NCBI RefSeq assembly: GCF_018688235.1 | Contig: NZ_CP061313.1 | Coordinates: 1,347,130 to 1,411,129 of the forward strand | Reading direction: 5' to 3' | Length of the DNA stretch: 64,000 bases | DNA from: Polynucleobacter sp. AP-Nino-20-G2 | GTDB lineage: Bacteria; Pseudomonadota; Gammaproteobacteria; Burkholderiales; Burkholderiaceae | Shown here: in pieces, positions 44,940 to 54,007 of the stretch | Layout of the letters: each line of letters begins with the position of its first letter | Position numbering within the stretch: the stretch's first letter is position 1 | Notes under the pieces: generated by a model | What the model saw: only the letters and a program-made list of their open reading frames with translations | Database searches by the model: none | Told to the model about the DNA's origin: nothing | Translations under genes and position numbers: made by a program

Positions 44940-44964
44940 AAAGCCCGGCATGCCGGGCTTTTTT
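44940..44964 (+). terminator. Terminator of efp
   Basis: AAAGCCCGGCA and TGCCGGGCTTT form an 11-bp palindromic stem with essentially no loop in DNA (a tetraloop forms in RNA), followed by TTTATTGG. nagZ converges from the other side. Confidence 0.92.
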
Positions 44965-45001
44965 ATTGGCACTTCTTTATCACTCTCTCAGTGGTTAATC
45001 G

Positions 45002-46078
45002 CTAGGCAATTAAATTCAGTTGCTTCAACAGACCTTTGGCATGCTGATACTCCGCCTCTTTTTGCAACTCATCCCACGGCAAGCCTACTGACTTCGGCAT
45101 CAAACGATTCAAGCGTTTTGCAGATTCAGATTGTTTAGCTTTAGATACTTTTAGCTTGGAAAGTAATTGATCGGCCAGATCGGGACGATTGCAAATTAAG
45201 ACTGCGTCACAACCCGCATTCAAAGCAAGTTCAGCGCCCTTCACTACTGAGCCGGCAACGCTAGCACCTTCCATTGAAAGGTCATCGCTAAAAATAACAC
45301 CCTCAAATCCTAACTCCTGACGCAAGATGGAGTGGAGCCAGATATTAGAAAAGCCAGCAGGATTCTGATCAACTTGAGGATAAATGACATGAGCCGGCAT
45401 GACAGAGGCTAGACTCAAATCCAACCACTCATACGGCTTGGCATCATCATTCAGAATTTCCTCAAGAGAACGCTCATCCACGGGAATGGCCACATGAGAA
45501 TCCGCTTCGGCCCAACCATGCCCCGGGAAGTGCTTACCGCAATTGGCCATGCCTGCTAAGCGCAAACCTTCATTCAGACTCTTGGCCAAAGCAAAGGTGA
45601 TTTGCGGATCGCGACTAAAGGAGCGGTCGCCAATGACGCCGCTGCGACCAAAGTCCAAGTCCAACACTGGCGTAAAGCTAAAGTCGACACCACAGGCGCG
45701 CAGCTCAGCAGCCAATACATAGCCACATGCTGTAGCCGCAGCCATTGCTTGAGCAGCGGAAGCGGCAGGATGAGCGCCCTTAGCTTTAGCAGACCACAAC
45801 TCACCCAATTGACGCATCGCCGGCAGATGGGTAAAGCCATCTGTCCTGCAACGCTGTACACGACCACCTTCATGATCAATGGAGATCAATACATCTGGGC
45901 GTAACTTTTTAATTTCAGCGCTTAGTTTGGTGAGTTGCTTGCGATTTGAGAAATTTCTACCAAATAGAATAACGCCACCGGTCAAGGGATGGAGAATGCG
46001 ACGACGATCTTCTGCATTCAACTCAAGACCAACCATATCCAAAGTGATTGGACCTGGATTCATAGTCGACTTACTCAT
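45002..46078 (-). CDS. nagZ: Beta-N-acetylhexosaminidase
   Basis: NagZ removes N-acetylglucosamine from cytoplasmic muropeptides during peptidoglycan recycling. The 358-residue GH3 protein has ISIDHEGGRVQR, the loop GKHFPGHGWAEADSH with its catalytic His, and SDDLSMEGA with the nucleophile Asp. No signal peptide. It is the last gene of the fab-lepA-era-recO-pdxJ-acpS run, 28 bases after acpS. Confidence 0.96.
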   Translation of the reverse strand: MSKSTMNPGPITLDMVGLELNAEDRRRILHPLTGGVILFGRNFSNRKQLTKLSAEIKKLRPDVLISIDHEGGRVQRCRTDGFTHLPAMRQLGELWSAKAKGAHPAASAAQAMAAATACGYVLAAELRACGVDFSFTPVLDLDFGRSGVIGDRSFSRDPQITFALAKSLNEGLRLAGMANCGKHFPGHGWAEADSHVAIPVDERSLEEILNDDAKPYEWLDLSLASVMPAHVIYPQVDQNPAGFSNIWLHSILRQELGFEGVIFSDDLSMEGASVAGSVVKGAELALNAGCDAVLICNRPDLADQLLSKLKVSKAKQSESAKRLNRLMPKSVGLPWDELQKEAEYQHAKGLLKQLNLIA

Positions 46079-46106
46079 GCATTCCTCCAGCTATTTAGTA
46101 TGTTAA

Positions 46107-46499
46107 TTATTTCTGAACGACGATGACGTGTGCAATTGCCATATCCTGTTCATCACTGACCGTTACCTGAGCTTCCCAATTCTTCTCTGCCATAAATTGA
46201 GCTAGCGCACCTAGATATGAAGTCACTGGTTTGCCGCTAGGTTCATTCAGCGTTTGCAAAGACCTCCAGGTCATAGGCATTCTCATTCCTAAACCAATCG
46301 CCTTGGAGAAAGCTTCTTTAGCAGCAAATCGGGTTGCCAAAAAAGCAATGCCCCGCTTGTGATTTCTAGCTAAGCGCTGTTTAAATACAATCAACTCATC
46401 GGGACCAAGAACTTTCTCGGCTAAGCGGCCATGAGTCCGGTCGTAGGCGGCTTGAAGACGCTCGATCTGCAAAATATCCGTACCAATTCCGATGATCAT
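46107..46499 (-). CDS. acpS: Holo-[acyl-carrier-protein] synthase
   Basis: AcpS attaches phosphopantetheine to the acyl carrier protein whose gene lies 9 kb upstream in the same gene run. The 130-residue protein has IGIGTDILQIERLQ with the metal-binding Asp and FLATRFAAKEAFSKAIG with the Glu-Lys motif. It starts 10 bases after pdxJ. Confidence 0.97.
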   Translation of the reverse strand: MIIGIGTDILQIERLQAAYDRTHGRLAEKVLGPDELIVFKQRLARNHKRGIAFLATRFAAKEAFSKAIGLGMRMPMTWRSLQTLNEPSGKPVTSYLGALAQFMAEKNWEAQVTVSDEQDMAIAHVIVVQK

Positions 46500-46509
46500 G
46501 AGTGGTTCT

Positions 46510-47250
46510 TTATTTTGAAGGGCTTGCTCTACCCTGAACCATCAGAGTCTTCATATCAATAATCGCTTTTTGCCAACCTTTAAATAAGGCCTCGGCAACA
46601 ATCGCATGTCCAATATTGAGTTCGGAGAGCTCGGCGATAGCTGCGACCGGCAATACATTGCCCTCGTGCAAGCCATGGCCTGCATTTACTCTCAAGCCAA
46701 TCCTTTTTCCAAACTGAGCCGCCTTTCGAATGCGCTCTAACTCTTGAGCCTGCTGCTCACCAGATAAATCAGCATATCGTCCAGTATGGAGCTCTACAAC
46801 GGTGGCGCCAACATCTTTAGCTGCTTGAATTTGTTTTTCTTCAGGATCAATAAACAATGACACCCGAATACCCGCATGAACCAATTGGTCGGTCGCTGCT
46901 TTAACGGCATCAAAATGGCCCAACACATCCAGACCACCTTCAGTTGTCACTTCCTCACGCTTCTCAGGAACAAGGCAAACATCGTGGGGCTTTACTTGGC
47001 AGGCGATGTGAATCATCTCTGGAGTAACAGCACACTCCAGATTCATACGCGTCTGAATCAAGGGACGCAAAGCCAACAAATCCGCATCTTTGATATGACG
47101 ACGATCCTCGCGCAAATGCAAAGTAATGAGATCAGCGCCCGCCTCTTCGGCCAAACGAGCCGCTCTCAAGGGGTCGGGGTACACAGTCCCACGCGCATTA
47201 CGTAGAGTGGCGACGTGATCAATATTGATGCCGAGTTCTAAGTTGGTCAT
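46510..47250 (-). CDS. pdxJ: Pyridoxine 5'-phosphate synthase
   Basis: PdxJ closes the ring of pyridoxine phosphate from DXP and 1-amino-acetone phosphate. The 246-residue TIM-barrel protein begins LELGINIDHVATLRNARGT and contains ITLHLREDRRHI, LVPEKREEVTTEGGLD and the VNAGHGLHEGNV phosphate-binding loop. It lies between recO and acpS, 12 bases after recO. Confidence 0.98.
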   Translation of the reverse strand: MTNLELGINIDHVATLRNARGTVYPDPLRAARLAEEAGADLITLHLREDRRHIKDADLLALRPLIQTRMNLECAVTPEMIHIACQVKPHDVCLVPEKREEVTTEGGLDVLGHFDAVKAATDQLVHAGIRVSLFIDPEEKQIQAAKDVGATVVELHTGRYADLSGEQQAQELERIRKAAQFGKRIGLRVNAGHGLHEGNVLPVAAIAELSELNIGHAIVAEALFKGWQKAIIDMKTLMVQGRASPSK

Positions 47251-47262
47251 TACGGTAGATTA

Positions 47263-47997
47263 CTAGATTTTCTTGAGATCAATCAAAATCTGGCGGGTGG
47301 TTAACACTTGATCCTGAAGATGCAGTCCCAACAAGAAGCGCATCAGCTGCTTACTTTCAGACAAGGTTTCGGGATCAGAAAAATCCCCTGCAGCAATCGC
47401 CAAAAGAGATCGACCACTTAGGACGGGCCAATGCCCAGGATCATCACCTTGCGCAGGCCTAACACCGCGCTCTGGCTGATAAACATATTGCTCTCCTGAA
47501 TTTGGCGCCTGATTGGTCTCAACGCAGCGATCCAGGGCAGCCGCATAACCAGTCTCTTGAAGCAAGGTTAACTCAAAGGGACGCAGAATTTCTTCTAGAC
47601 CCTTAGATTCAAACTCTAGATTAGATAAAGCCGAAATCGTATCGGTGTAATGATCGTAGAGTCTTTCGTATTCATCTTCGCGAGCCAAAAATTTCACCAA
47701 GAGCTCATTCAGGTAAAAGCCGCATAAGAGCGCGTCGCCAACCAGTGATGGCGTACCACCAACCCACTCCGACTTCGTTAGAGTACGTAATTCTGATTTA
47801 CCACTCCATGAGACAAGTAGAGGTTGGAAGCGTTGCAACACTGGTCGCAATGTCGAGTGTGGACGCTTAGCGCCTTTGGCAATCAATGCCATACGACCAT
47901 ATTGCCGCGTAAAGACATCCAGAATTAAGCTGGTTTCTTTATAGGGGATGCTGTGCAATACAAAAGCGGGTTCGTCAGCAACACGAATCGAAGCCAT
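47263..47997 (-). CDS. recO: DNA repair protein RecO
   Basis: RecO loads RecA on SSB-coated DNA with RecR. The 244-residue protein has the N-terminal OB fold (AFVLHSIPYKETSLILDVFTRQYGRMALIAKGAKRP) and a helical C-terminal part with LCGFYLNELLVKFL. The zinc-binding cysteines are not evident, as in many proteobacterial forms. It follows era by 6 bases. Confidence 0.95.
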   Translation of the reverse strand: MASIRVADEPAFVLHSIPYKETSLILDVFTRQYGRMALIAKGAKRPHSTLRPVLQRFQPLLVSWSGKSELRTLTKSEWVGGTPSLVGDALLCGFYLNELLVKFLAREDEYERLYDHYTDTISALSNLEFESKGLEEILRPFELTLLQETGYAAALDRCVETNQAPNSGEQYVYQPERGVRPAQGDDPGHWPVLSGRSLLAIAAGDFSDPETLSESKQLMRFLLGLHLQDQVLTTRQILIDLKKI

Positions 47998-48003
47998 GGA
48001 TAT

Positions 48004-48942
48004 TTATTCCAGACCCTGAGCCCGCAACTCAGCGCGATCATCAGCCCAACCACGCTTCACTTTGACCCAAGTCTCTAAAAATACTTTACCGTCGAAGAGT
48101 TTTTCCATGTCGATACGCGCATCGGTCGAAATCTTTTTCAAGCGCTCGCCCTTTTGACCAATGATCATCGCTTTATGACTATCGCGATCCACCAGAATAG
48201 TGGCGGCGATACGGCGCATCTTGCCGTCCATCTTAAATTGATCAATCACTACAGTACTTGTGTAAGGCAACTCTTCACCAGTAAAGCGGAAGACCTTCTC
48301 GCGCAAGATTTCAGCAGCCAAGAAGCGCTCACTGCGATCAGTCAAGGTATCGCCATCGTAAACAGGTGGCGCCTCAGGCAAGTAACCCTCAAGGACATCC
48401 AACAATCTTTGAACATCGCCCGGGCTTTTAGCACTCATAGGTACGATTTCAGTAAATTCACACTTGTTTTGATCTTCGTGACCACCAAGCTCACTCCAAG
48501 GCTGACTCATTTCTTTCATGAAATTGAGCAAAGCTTGATCGCGCTCAGAAGGGGTCTGAAAACGGCTATTAAATAAGTCCAGCTTATTTAATACCAGCAC
48601 TACGGGCAAATCATTAGGCAATAAGCGAAGTACCTTCTTATCGTCTTCGCCAAAGTATCCCGCCTCAACTACGAAGCACGCGACATTGACATCTTGCAAG
48701 GCAGTGGTCACCGTGCGATTTAAGGCCTTATTTAAGGTATTCATCAAACGGGTTTGAAAACCTGGCGTATCAATGAAGATAAACTGCGCTTCTTCGCGAT
48801 TCTGAATTCCCAAAATACGATGGCGCGTGGTTTGAGCCTTGCGAGAAGTAATACTGATCTTTTGACCGACTAAAGCGTTCAATAAAGTGGATTTGCCCAT
48901 ATTGGGACGCCCAACAATGGCGATGGTGCCGCATCTAAACAC
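48004..48942 (-). CDS. era: GTPase Era
   Basis: Era binds 16S rRNA during 30S maturation. The 312-residue protein shows G1 GRPNMGKSTLLN, G3 DTPGFQ, G4 NKLD, and the C-terminal KH domain with IIGQKGERLKKIS. It starts 2 bases after rnc ends, so the two are translated together. Confidence 0.98.
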   Translation of the reverse strand: MFRCGTIAIVGRPNMGKSTLLNALVGQKISITSRKAQTTRHRILGIQNREEAQFIFIDTPGFQTRLMNTLNKALNRTVTTALQDVNVACFVVEAGYFGEDDKKVLRLLPNDLPVVLVLNKLDLFNSRFQTPSERDQALLNFMKEMSQPWSELGGHEDQNKCEFTEIVPMSAKSPGDVQRLLDVLEGYLPEAPPVYDGDTLTDRSERFLAAEILREKVFRFTGEELPYTSTVVIDQFKMDGKMRRIAATILVDRDSHKAMIIGQKGERLKKISTDARIDMEKLFDGKVFLETWVKVKRGWADDRAELRAQGLE

Positions 48943-48944
48943 GA

Positions 48945-49736
48945 TTAGCCCTTCAGCTTAAGATTTAACTGCTCTTCGGTTGCTACTTTTTTGGCCGCCT
49001 TCTTTTTGGCTGACCGAGTCTTTTTGGGTTTGCCCAACTCTTGAGGCAAGGCCTTAAGCGCCGCAAGTAAAGCCAGCTTAGCCGCGGCTTGTTCTGCAGC
49101 GCGTCGAGAAGCGCCCTCACCCTTTACCGCCACCTTCAAACTGGGAATCAGGCACTCCACCTCAAATTGCTGGTTGTGAGCAGCGCCACTGGTGCCGGTA
49201 ACGTTGTATGTAGGCAAAGCCAATTGATAACTTTGCAAACATTCTTGCAATAAAGTCTTATCGTCCTTACCCAAAGTTTTGGGATCGACATTAGCCAAAA
49301 TAATGGAGTAAAGCTTACGCAAACAGGTCTTGGCAGCATCAAATCCACCGTCTAAAAATATAGCGCCCGTAACGGCCTCCAGCGTATCCGCCAAGATAGA
49401 TGGGCGACGAAATCCACCGCTTTTCAATTCGCCCTCACCTAAACGCAAGTAATCCGATAGTGATAGCGTTTGAGCGATTTCATACAAGGCTTGCTGCTTT
49501 ACTAGATTAGCGCGGACGCGGGAGAGATCACCCTCATCTAAATCGGAGTAACGCTCATACAGCATTTCCGCAACAACACAGTTCAGAATAGAGTCGCCCA
49601 AAAATTCAAGACGTTCATTATTTTTTTTACTATGGCTGCGATGTGTTAAAGCCTGATTGAGCAGCTCTAGTTTTTTAAACGTGTACCCAAGGCGCTCTTG
49701 AAGCGGTGCAGTTTCGATGACAGCGCGGGCATTCAT
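48945..49736 (-). CDS. rnc: Ribonuclease III
   Basis: RNase III processes rRNA and other double-stranded RNA. I use ATG 49736, 4 bases after the lepB stop; a TTG at 49766 inside lepB would add ten unlikely residues. The 263-residue protein has the signature NERLEFLGDSILNCVVAE, a second acidic cluster in LADTLEAVTGAIFLDGG, and a dsRNA-binding domain (LLQECLQSYQL to RRAAEQAAAKLALL). It carries an unusual C-terminal tail of about 35 residues rich in Lys and Ala. Confidence 0.96.
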   Translation of the reverse strand: MNARAVIETAPLQERLGYTFKKLELLNQALTHRSHSKKNNERLEFLGDSILNCVVAEMLYERYSDLDEGDLSRVRANLVKQQALYEIAQTLSLSDYLRLGEGELKSGGFRRPSILADTLEAVTGAIFLDGGFDAAKTCLRKLYSIILANVDPKTLGKDDKTLLQECLQSYQLALPTYNVTGTSGAAHNQQFEVECLIPSLKVAVKGEGASRRAAEQAAAKLALLAALKALPQELGKPKKTRSAKKKAAKKVATEEQLNLKLKG

Positions 49737-49740
49737 GGCT

Positions 49741-50547
49741 TTACTCGAAGCCACCAATGCGGCCAAGATTTCCTAAGTTCAGCCAAACAAAAAAGGCTTT
49801 ACCAACAATATTCTTATCTGGCACAAACCCCCAATAACGCGAGTCGGCGCTATTGTCACGGTTATCGCCCATCGCGAAGTAATGACCCGCAGGCACTGTG
49901 CAAGTTAAGCCCGCATTCTGATACTGGCAGTGTTCAAATCCAGGGAAACGCTCCGCAGGAAACATGCCTGCAGGACGATCAGGATCATTGAGAATCTGAT
50001 GTTTATTACCGCCAAGAGCTGCCGGAAAAGATTCTGCATAACGCTTGGCGTAGCGCATATTCTCAGGATCAAGGTAGGGCTCGCCACCGCTGTATTGCAA
50101 AGGCTCGCCATTTACGGTTAAGCGCTTGTCCTGGTACTGAATGGTATCGCCAGGAAGAGCAATAATCCGCTTAATGTAATCGACAGACTCGTCGCGGGGG
50201 TAGCGAAACACAACAACATCACCGCGCTTAGGTGAACCCAGTTCAATCACTTTTTGATTAATCACCGGCAAACGAATGCCATAGGTGAATTTATTCACCA
50301 AGATAAAGTCGCCAATTTGCAATGTCGGAATCATCGACCCAGATGGGATCTTGAATGGCTCCACAATAAATGAACGCAATACGAACACTGCGCAGATGAC
50401 TGGGAAAAACCCGGCTGTGTACTCCAACCATAAAGGCATACGGTCGATGCCAGCCAGACGTCTTTGAGGGGCAAAGTAGTAGCGGTCAGCAATCCAAGCA
50501 ATCCCGGAAACCACCACCAAAATCAGAAGAATCAGCGCGAAGTTCAT
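49741..50547 (-). CDS. lepB: Signal peptidase I
   Basis: LepB cleaves signal peptides on the outer face of the inner membrane. The 268-residue protein has two N-terminal membrane segments (about 1-20 and 45-60), catalytic Ser71 in IPSGSMIPTL, Lys126 in VDYIKRIIALPGD, and GDNRDNSADSRYWG. It shares one base with lepA's stop. Confidence 0.97.
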   Translation of the reverse strand: MNFALILLILVVVSGIAWIADRYYFAPQRRLAGIDRMPLWLEYTAGFFPVICAVFVLRSFIVEPFKIPSGSMIPTLQIGDFILVNKFTYGIRLPVINQKVIELGSPKRGDVVVFRYPRDESVDYIKRIIALPGDTIQYQDKRLTVNGEPLQYSGGEPYLDPENMRYAKRYAESFPAALGGNKHQILNDPDRPAGMFPAERFPGFEHCQYQNAGLTCTVPAGHYFAMGDNRDNSADSRYWGFVPDKNIVGKAFFVWLNLGNLGRIGGFE

Positions 50548-52352
50548 TAATCATCCACCTGCAGAATTGCCAAGAAGGCTTCCTGTGGAATTTCCACGTT
50601 ACCCACTTGCTTCATACGCTTCTTACCTTCCTTCTGCTTCTCTAATAATTTGCGCTTACGGGAGATGTCGCCACCGTAACATTTAGCTAAAACGTTTTTA
50701 CGTAATGCTTTGACGTTCTCACGGGCAACAATATTGCTACCAATCGCCGCCTGAATAGCCACATCAAACATTTGACGTGGAATGATGCCGCGCATCTTAG
50801 CAACTACTTCACGACCGCGATGCTGGCTATTGCTTCTATGCACAATGACAGACAGCGCATCCACTCGCTCACCGTTAATCAAGATGTCCACCTTGACCAC
50901 GTCAGCCGGACGATATTCCTTGAACTCATAATCCATCGATGCGTAACCGCGTGAGATGGATTTCATTTTGTCAAAGAAGTCCAAAACAATTTCGGCCATC
51001 GGTAACTCATAAGTGAGCTTAACTTGACGTCCAAGGTAATTCATATCCATCTGAATACCCCGCTTGCCGACGCACAAAGTGATAATCGAGCCTACATACT
51101 CTTGCGGCATGTATAGGTTGACTGTCACGATAGGCTCAAGAATAGTATTGATCTTGCTAGCCTCTGGCATCTTCGATGGGTTATCCACCAATAAGATCGA
51201 GCCATCAGACTGCTCTACCTGGTACACCACCGTTGGAGCGGTGGTAATGAGATTCATACCGTACTGACGCTCTAAGCGCTCTTGCACGATCTCCATGTGA
51301 AGCAAGCCCAGGAATCCACAACGGAATCCAAAGCCAAGAGCCTGCGATACCTCCGGCTCATATAGCAGCGAAGCATCATTTAATTGGAGTTTCTCCAATG
51401 ATTCACGCAATTGATCGTATTCGCTAGACTCTACTGGATATAAACCAGCGAAGACTTGGGGCTTGACTTCCTTAAAACCAGGAAGCGGTTCAGCAGCGGG
51501 TACACGACCCTGCTGCCCAGGAGAATGTGTGACTGTGTCACCAACCTTAGCAGCCTTCAATTCTTTAATGCCAGCAATCACAAAGCCTACTTGACCCGCA
51601 GATAATTCTGGGCGGTCTACAGACTTCGGGCTGAATACGCCTACATGCTCAACTAAATGGCTTGAACCGTTAGCCATTAATGTAATTTTTTCTTTTGGCT
51701 TTAGGGTGCCATTTACCACACGCACCAACATCACTACACCGACATAGTTATCGAACCATGAATCAATAATCAAGGCCTGTAGAGGATCCGCCGCATTTCC
51801 TTTAGGAGGCGGCACACGAGCAATCATCTCTTCAATCACATCCGCCACACCTAAGCCTGTCTTGGCCGAACATGTCACTGCCTCAGAAGCATCGATACCA
51901 ATCACATCTTCAATTTCTTTTTTGGCGCGCTCGGGATCCGCCTGAGGCAAATCAATCTTATTGAGCACTGGAACAACCTCAACACCCAATTCAAGAGCCA
52001 TGTAACAGTTGGCAACTGTTTGCGCCTCAACTCCTTGACTCGCATCTACAACAAGCAATGCACCTTCGCATGCCGATAATGAGCGACTCACCTCATATGA
52101 GAAGTCAACGTGCCCCGGTGTATCAATCAGATTAAGGTTGTAAGTCTTGCCATCTTTAGACTTGTAAGTAAGGGCTGCAGTTTGCGCCTTAATCGTAATC
52201 CCACGTTCACGCTCGATATCCATCGAGTCCAGAACTTGGGCTTCCATTTCACGGTCAGAAAGGCCGCCACATAATTGAATAATTCGATCGGCAAGCGTTG
52301 ATTTGCCGTGGTCGATATGAGCGATGATAGAAAAATTGCGGATTAAATCCAT
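50547..52352 (-). CDS. lepA: Elongation factor 4 (LepA)
   Basis: LepA is a ribosome-binding GTPase affecting back-translocation and initiation. The 601-residue protein has G1 AHIDHGKST, G2 region RGITIKAQTA, G3 DTPGH, G4 NKID, and the LepA-specific C-terminal domain ending KRMKQVGNVEIPQEAFLAIL. It lies 144 bases after degQ/mucD and one base before lepB. Confidence 0.99.
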   Translation of the reverse strand: MDLIRNFSIIAHIDHGKSTLADRIIQLCGGLSDREMEAQVLDSMDIERERGITIKAQTAALTYKSKDGKTYNLNLIDTPGHVDFSYEVSRSLSACEGALLVVDASQGVEAQTVANCYMALELGVEVVPVLNKIDLPQADPERAKKEIEDVIGIDASEAVTCSAKTGLGVADVIEEMIARVPPPKGNAADPLQALIIDSWFDNYVGVVMLVRVVNGTLKPKEKITLMANGSSHLVEHVGVFSPKSVDRPELSAGQVGFVIAGIKELKAAKVGDTVTHSPGQQGRVPAAEPLPGFKEVKPQVFAGLYPVESSEYDQLRESLEKLQLNDASLLYEPEVSQALGFGFRCGFLGLLHMEIVQERLERQYGMNLITTAPTVVYQVEQSDGSILLVDNPSKMPEASKINTILEPIVTVNLYMPQEYVGSIITLCVGKRGIQMDMNYLGRQVKLTYELPMAEIVLDFFDKMKSISRGYASMDYEFKEYRPADVVKVDILINGERVDALSVIVHRSNSQHRGREVVAKMRGIIPRQMFDVAIQAAIGSNIVARENVKALRKNVLAKCYGGDISRKRKLLEKQKEGKKRMKQVGNVEIPQEAFLAILQVDD

Positions 52353-52496
52353 AGCGTCTTATGTGGTCTTCAAAAAACGCCTTGTCAGAACGCACCACAA
52401 TGATGCGCTGCAAAAAGTCGTCTTAAAGTGATTGTAATGGGTAGCGCCAGATTAGCGCTAAACCCGTTTTTTCCATTCAAAAACCTGGTTTTTAGC
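52353..52496 (-). promoter_or_regulatory. degQ/mucD-lepA spacer
   Basis: This 144-base gap may hold a lepA promoter. It has a 6-bp inverted repeat TAGCGC/GCGCTA at 52442-52460 (loop of seven) just after the protease gene, without a U tract. No other feature is visible. Confidence 0.3.
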
Positions 52497-53945
52497 CTAT
52501 TTTGGCCGAACCGGAATAATCATGGTGCTATCTGCCCTACGAACAAAAACGGGCACCGCCTTATTGGCGTCCAAACCCTTTACCAGGCCCTCAAACTGCT
52601 TTACCCCGGTAATGTCTGCATCCGCAATCCGAATGATCACATCGCCTGAGCGCACCCCTGCACGAGCCAACGGGCCATCACCTAAGCCAGTAACCTCAAC
52701 GCCACCGCGGATATTCAATTCTTTCTTTCGGGCGTCCGAAGGCTCTGATACGACTACCCCCAGGGAATTAGCGTTGCCACTGCTTGAGCCTGAGTTATCA
52801 GCCTTCTTAACAGGAGTCTGACTAGCATCGGTATCGGCAACCATGACCGTCAAGTCTTTTGCGGAGCCCTTGCGCCAAACCTGAACAGTGGCATTGGTGC
52901 CTGGCTTAGTTTCCCCAACTGCACGCGGTAAGTCGGTAGATTTAGCGATATCTCGCCCGTTAAAACTCAAAATCACATCACCCGATTCAACCCCGCCGGA
53001 GGCAGCTGGGCCACCAGGCTCTACATTACGGACATAAGCGCCACGCGGCCTTCCTAGCCCTAGACTTTCAGCAATCTCTTTCGTCATCTCACCCAAGGCA
53101 ACGCCAATGCGGCCACGGCTCATTTTTCCATTGGTGCGCAATTGATCTGCGACACGCATTGCCTCATCAATGGGAATCGCGAAAGAGATACCCATATATC
53201 CGCCGGAGCGGCTAAAAATTTGAGAGTTAATACCAATCACTTGCCCAGCAGTATTCAATAAAGGGCCACCAGAATTTCCAGGGTTCACCGCTACGTCAGT
53301 CTGAATAAATGGCAAGTAATCGCCAGTATCTCGACTTTTAGCGGAGACGATCCCTGCGGTGACAGTATTTTCCAGGCCGAATGGAGAGCCTATTGCCAAT
53401 ACCCACTCACCCACTCTCACTCTTGAAGAATCGCCCAGCTGCAGCTTAGGCAAATCTCGCGCCTCAATCTTGACGACGGCTACGTCTGTACGTTTATCCA
53501 TCCCTAAGAGCTTGGCCTTGAACTCGCGCTTATCAGTCAGGGTGACATAAATAGTGTTCGCGCCCTCTACGACATGGGCATTAGTCAAAATCAAACCATT
53601 GGAATCAATAATGAAACCCGACCCCACACCTCGATCAGCCTCTTGTGGCTTGCCAGGATTGGGTTGCGCTTGTTTTGGGCTGCTAGGAAGTCCTGGGATA
53701 GGCACCCCGAAGAAGCGGCGGAAAAACTCAGCCTGGTCTTCCGGCATTCCAGGAATCCCACCTTGCGCCTGCTGAACCATCACCTTTTCTGTGGTGCGGA
53801 TATTAACAACAGCAGGACTTGCGCGCTCCACTAAATCAGCGAAGTCTGGAAGAGACACACGGGGGCTTTGCGCCGAAGCCAATGGAATGAATGTGAGCTG
53901 CCCCAAGCTAAAGATAGCCAAGAGCGCAATAAAGTACTTTTTCAT
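52497..53945 (-). CDS. mucD: Periplasmic Do-type serine protease (DegQ/MucD)
   Basis: The start is ATG 53945, which places a signal peptide at the N terminus (KKYFIALLAIFSLGQLTFIPLASA, cleavage after ASA); a longer frame to 53975 would spoil it. The 482-residue protein has a trypsin-like domain with His124 (ILTNAHVVEG), Asp154 (KRTDVAVV) and Ser225 (NPGNSGGPL), and two PDZ domains (about 260-350 and 385-475). It degrades misfolded envelope proteins. In larger Burkholderiales rpoE-rseA-rseB precede it; here fabF does, 62 bases away. Confidence 0.95.
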   Translation of the reverse strand: MKKYFIALLAIFSLGQLTFIPLASAQSPRVSLPDFADLVERASPAVVNIRTTEKVMVQQAQGGIPGMPEDQAEFFRRFFGVPIPGLPSSPKQAQPNPGKPQEADRGVGSGFIIDSNGLILTNAHVVEGANTIYVTLTDKREFKAKLLGMDKRTDVAVVKIEARDLPKLQLGDSSRVRVGEWVLAIGSPFGLENTVTAGIVSAKSRDTGDYLPFIQTDVAVNPGNSGGPLLNTAGQVIGINSQIFSRSGGYMGISFAIPIDEAMRVADQLRTNGKMSRGRIGVALGEMTKEIAESLGLGRPRGAYVRNVEPGGPAASGGVESGDVILSFNGRDIAKSTDLPRAVGETKPGTNATVQVWRKGSAKDLTVMVADTDASQTPVKKADNSGSSSGNANSLGVVVSEPSDARKKELNIRGGVEVTGLGDGPLARAGVRSGDVIIRIADADITGVKQFEGLVKGLDANKAVPVFVRRADSTMIIPVRPK

Positions 53946-54007
53946 GATGCTATAGACCTGCTTGGTAAAAACCAATGAAAAGATTGGGAAAGAACTTACT
54001 AAGGATA

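Noticed and set aside
48154..48576. A 140-codon plus-strand frame within era
   Set aside because: Antisense to conserved era GTPase and KH-domain codons.
49737..49766. Upstream TTG start for RNase III inside lepB
   Set aside because: The extra ten residues are not family-like, and ATG 49736 sits right after the lepB stop.
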